A stretch of 64,000 bases of DNA from an uncultured Eubacterium sp. (GTDB taxonomy: Bacteria > Bacillota > Clostridia > Lachnospirales > Lachnospiraceae), in contig CAJUAU010000017.1 in assembly GCA_910584645.1 (NCBI GenBank), forward strand, positions 3,060-67,059. Reading direction: 5' to 3'. The first letter of the stretch is position 1; every line of letters begins with the position of its first letter. Position numbers and translations under genes: made by a program. This document shows, piece after piece, positions 62,485-64,000 of the stretch. The notes beneath the pieces were generated by a model. That model saw only the letters and a program-made list of their open reading frames with translations. It was not told the DNA's origin and did not search any database.

Positions 62485-63402
62485 ATGCGACATATTATGA
62501 ATGCTCTGGATCTGTCGGTAGAGGAACTGGACAAACTGATCCACCTTGCTGAACAGATTATGGAAACACCGGAAAAATATACTGAATGTTGTAAGGGAAA
62601 AAAGCTTGCAACTTGTTTTTACGAACCAAGCACACGAACAAGACTTAGTTTTGAAGCCGCTATGCTGAATCTTGGTGGCAGTGTCCTTGGTTTTTCTTCT
62701 GCCGATTCGAGCTCTGCTTCCAAAGGAGAAAGCGTGGCGGATACCATCCGCGTCATCTCTTCCTATGCAGATATCTGTGCCATGAGACATCCAAAGGAAG
62801 GAGCGCCCCTCGTGGCATCCATGTACTCTTCCATCCCTGTCATCAATGCCGGGGACGGCGGGCACAATCATCCAACCCAGACCCTTACTGACCTGCTTAC
62901 CATCAAAAATCTCAAGGGACATTTTGACCACTTGAAAATCGGTTTCTGCGGAGACTTGAAATTTGGGCGCACCGTACATTCCCTGATCGATGCCATGGTC
63001 CGTTATCCGGGAGTAGAATTTGTTCTGATCTCCCCTCCCGAACTAAAAATCCCAGATTATCTACGGAAAGAAACCCTGGATGAAAACCATATTCCATACC
63101 AGGAAGTCAGCGATCTGGATGCTGTTATTGGAGATCTGGATATCCTGTACATGACCAGGGTCCAAAGGGAGCGGTTCTTTAATGAAGAAGATTATATCCG
63201 TCTGAAAGACAGTTTTATCCTGGACACCTCCAAAATGAAACTGGCACGGGAGGATATGCTGGTACTCCATCCGCTTCCCAGGGTAAATGAGATTTCTACA
63301 GAAGTAGACAGTGATCCCCGGGCAGTATACTTTAAACAAGCTCAATACGGTGTATATATACGGATGGCACTGATCCTGACTCTGCTTGAGATCAGGATCT
63401 AA
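62485..63402 (+). CDS. pyrB: Aspartate carbamoyltransferase catalytic chain
   Basis: 305 residues; joins carbamoyl phosphate and aspartate, first committed pyrimidine step. Motifs [14 protein letters not shown] (carbamoyl phosphate), [13 protein letters not shown], and [15 protein letters not shown] precedes ATG 62485; a GTG 12 nt upstream is inside the ribosome site. Followed by pyrI, so the holoenzyme is of the E. coli-like c6r6 type. Confidence 0.96.
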   Translation: MRHIMNALDLSVEELDKLIHLAEQIMETPEKYTECCKGKKLATCFYEPSTRTRLSFEAAMLNLGGSVLGFSSADSSSASKGESVADTIRVISSYADICAMRHPKEGAPLVASMYSSIPVINAGDGGHNHPTQTLTDLLTIKNLKGHFDHLKIGFCGDLKFGRTVHSLIDAMVRYPGVEFVLISPPELKIPDYLRKETLDENHIPYQEVSDLDAVIGDLDILYMTRVQRERFFNEEDYIRLKDSFILDTSKMKLAREDMLVLHPLPRVNEISTEVDSDPRAVYFKQAQYGVYIRMALILTLLEIRI

Positions 63403-63445
63403 AAAAGATATTTTTTTACTTATCATCGACAGGAGGTAAAGCTAT

Positions 63446-63877
63446 ATGTTAAATATCGGGGGACTGAACCAGGGTGTCGTGATCGACCATATCAAAGCAG
63501 GGCACGCCATGGAGATCTATCAATACCTGAATCTGGAAAAACTTGACTGCAGCGTGGCAATCATTAAAAATGCGAAAAGCAATAAAATGGGAAAGAAAGA
63601 CATCATTAAAATAGAAGGGCCTCTCCGGGTAGACCTGGACATTCTCGGCGTTCTGGACGAACACATAACGATCAATATCATTGAAAATGATCAAATCGTG
63701 GAAAAGCGGACGCTGACGCTTCCGGACATTGTCACAAACATTATAAAATGTAAAAATCCCCGGTGCATCACATCCATCGAACAGGAGCTGCCCCACCGTT
63801 TTAAGCTCACAGACAAAAAGAACCGGATCTACCGCTGCCTTTACTGTGAGCAGAAATTCAAAGGACAGTTTAAATAA
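63446..63877 (+). CDS. pyrI: Aspartate carbamoyltransferase regulatory chain
   Basis: 143 residues. Allosteric nucleotide-binding domain (about 1-95, KIEGPLRVDLDILGVLD region) then a zinc domain with four Cys: KCKNPRC and YRCLYCEQKF. AGGAGG precedes the ATG. Gives feedback control of PyrB by CTP/ATP; common in Clostridia and absent from Bacillus subtilis. Confidence 0.95.
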   Translation: MLNIGGLNQGVVIDHIKAGHAMEIYQYLNLEKLDCSVAIIKNAKSNKMGKKDIIKIEGPLRVDLDILGVLDEHITINIIENDQIVEKRTLTLPDIVTNIIKCKNPRCITSIEQELPHRFKLTDKKNRIYRCLYCEQKFKGQFK

Positions 63878-63950
63878 ATTGAGGGGGGACTTTGAAAAAT
63901 ATAGGTGAAATTATGTGCCCAAAAATGAACTATCTATTATATTTATAAAG

Positions 63951-64000
63951 AGGCTGTAAAAAATCTTGTGTCTATGGAAGTTAGACTTTTCTGATAAGAA
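63951..64000. mobile_element. Possible end of an insertion sequence (cut by window)
   Basis: AGAGGCTGTAAAAAATCTTG and on looks like the terminal inverted repeat of IS256-type elements. No transposase frame is visible before the window ends. Confidence 0.3.

Overview
The window looks like a chromosomal segment of a low-to-mid GC Clostridia, most likely a Lachnospiraceae gut anaerobe. The reasons are the PolC-type replicase, the MEP isoprenoid genes, T-box leaders, TTG starts, a collagen-like (exosporium-type) protein, DUF6273 and BspA-type surface proteins, and the Firmicutes gene order around pyrH-frr-uppS-cdsA-dxr-rseP and rimP-nusA-infB. The genus cannot be read from the sequence.

Layout. 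1-3.9 kb: a purine operon purM-purN-purD-glyA (minus; glyA is cut by the window edge), divergent from an orphan DRE-TIM aldolase. 5.1-9.1 kb: scpB/scpA, a membrane-anchored metallophosphoesterase and a Na/Pi cotransporter. 9.3-19.1 kb: a MocR-type regulator and the translation operon rimP-nusA-rnpM-ylxQ-infB-rbfA-nrnA-truB-ribF, with its own promoter and a terminator-like hairpin in the leader. 19.1-33.1 kb: an accessory block holding an ABC exporter, tRNA-Glu, three tandem near-identical LRR (BspA-like) secreted proteins, a 1396-residue multidomain subtilisin, an IS66 tnpA remnant, and three DUF6273/Fn3 secreted paralogues that share a hypervariable patch. 33.2-48.1 kb: polC, ispG, rseP, dxr, cdsA, uppS, frr, pyrH, a bactofilin, a polysaccharide deacetylase-like protein and a diguanylate cyclase, all minus. 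48.2-52.9 kb: NAD salvage (pncB plus a nicotinamidase-like gene), two small secreted proteins and an unrecognised 324-residue protein. 53-57.6 kb: a short-chain dehydrogenase and nucleoside phosphorylase behind a T-box-like leader, a DUF4253 protein, a collagen-like protein, and a threonine T-box whose thrS gene has decayed. 57.7-64 kb: an aconitase-family hydratase, a chemotaxis receptor, and pyrB-pyrI.

How it fits together. In Bacillus subtilis the order pyrH-frr-uppS-cdsA-dxr-rasP-proS-polC-rimP-nusA-ylxR-ylxQ-infB-rbfA-truB-ribC is continuous. Here the same order is present (with ispG where proS sits) but is split between polC and rimP by about 14 kb of mostly secreted-protein genes. rimP has regained its own promoter.

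Most notable observations: (1) in the DUF6273/Fn3 paralogues, a patch of 81-93 nt is scrambled almost only in NNY codons between well-conserved flanks, the footprint expected of a diversity-generating retroelement acting from elsewhere in the genome; (2) a complete Thr T-box stands in front of a collapsed thrS; (3) a T-box-like leader stands in front of a nucleoside phosphorylase; (4) a 74-bp insert with 15-bp direct repeats can form a pseudoknot next to the rseP Shine-Dalgarno; (5) the giant subtilisin carries an unusual domain combination.
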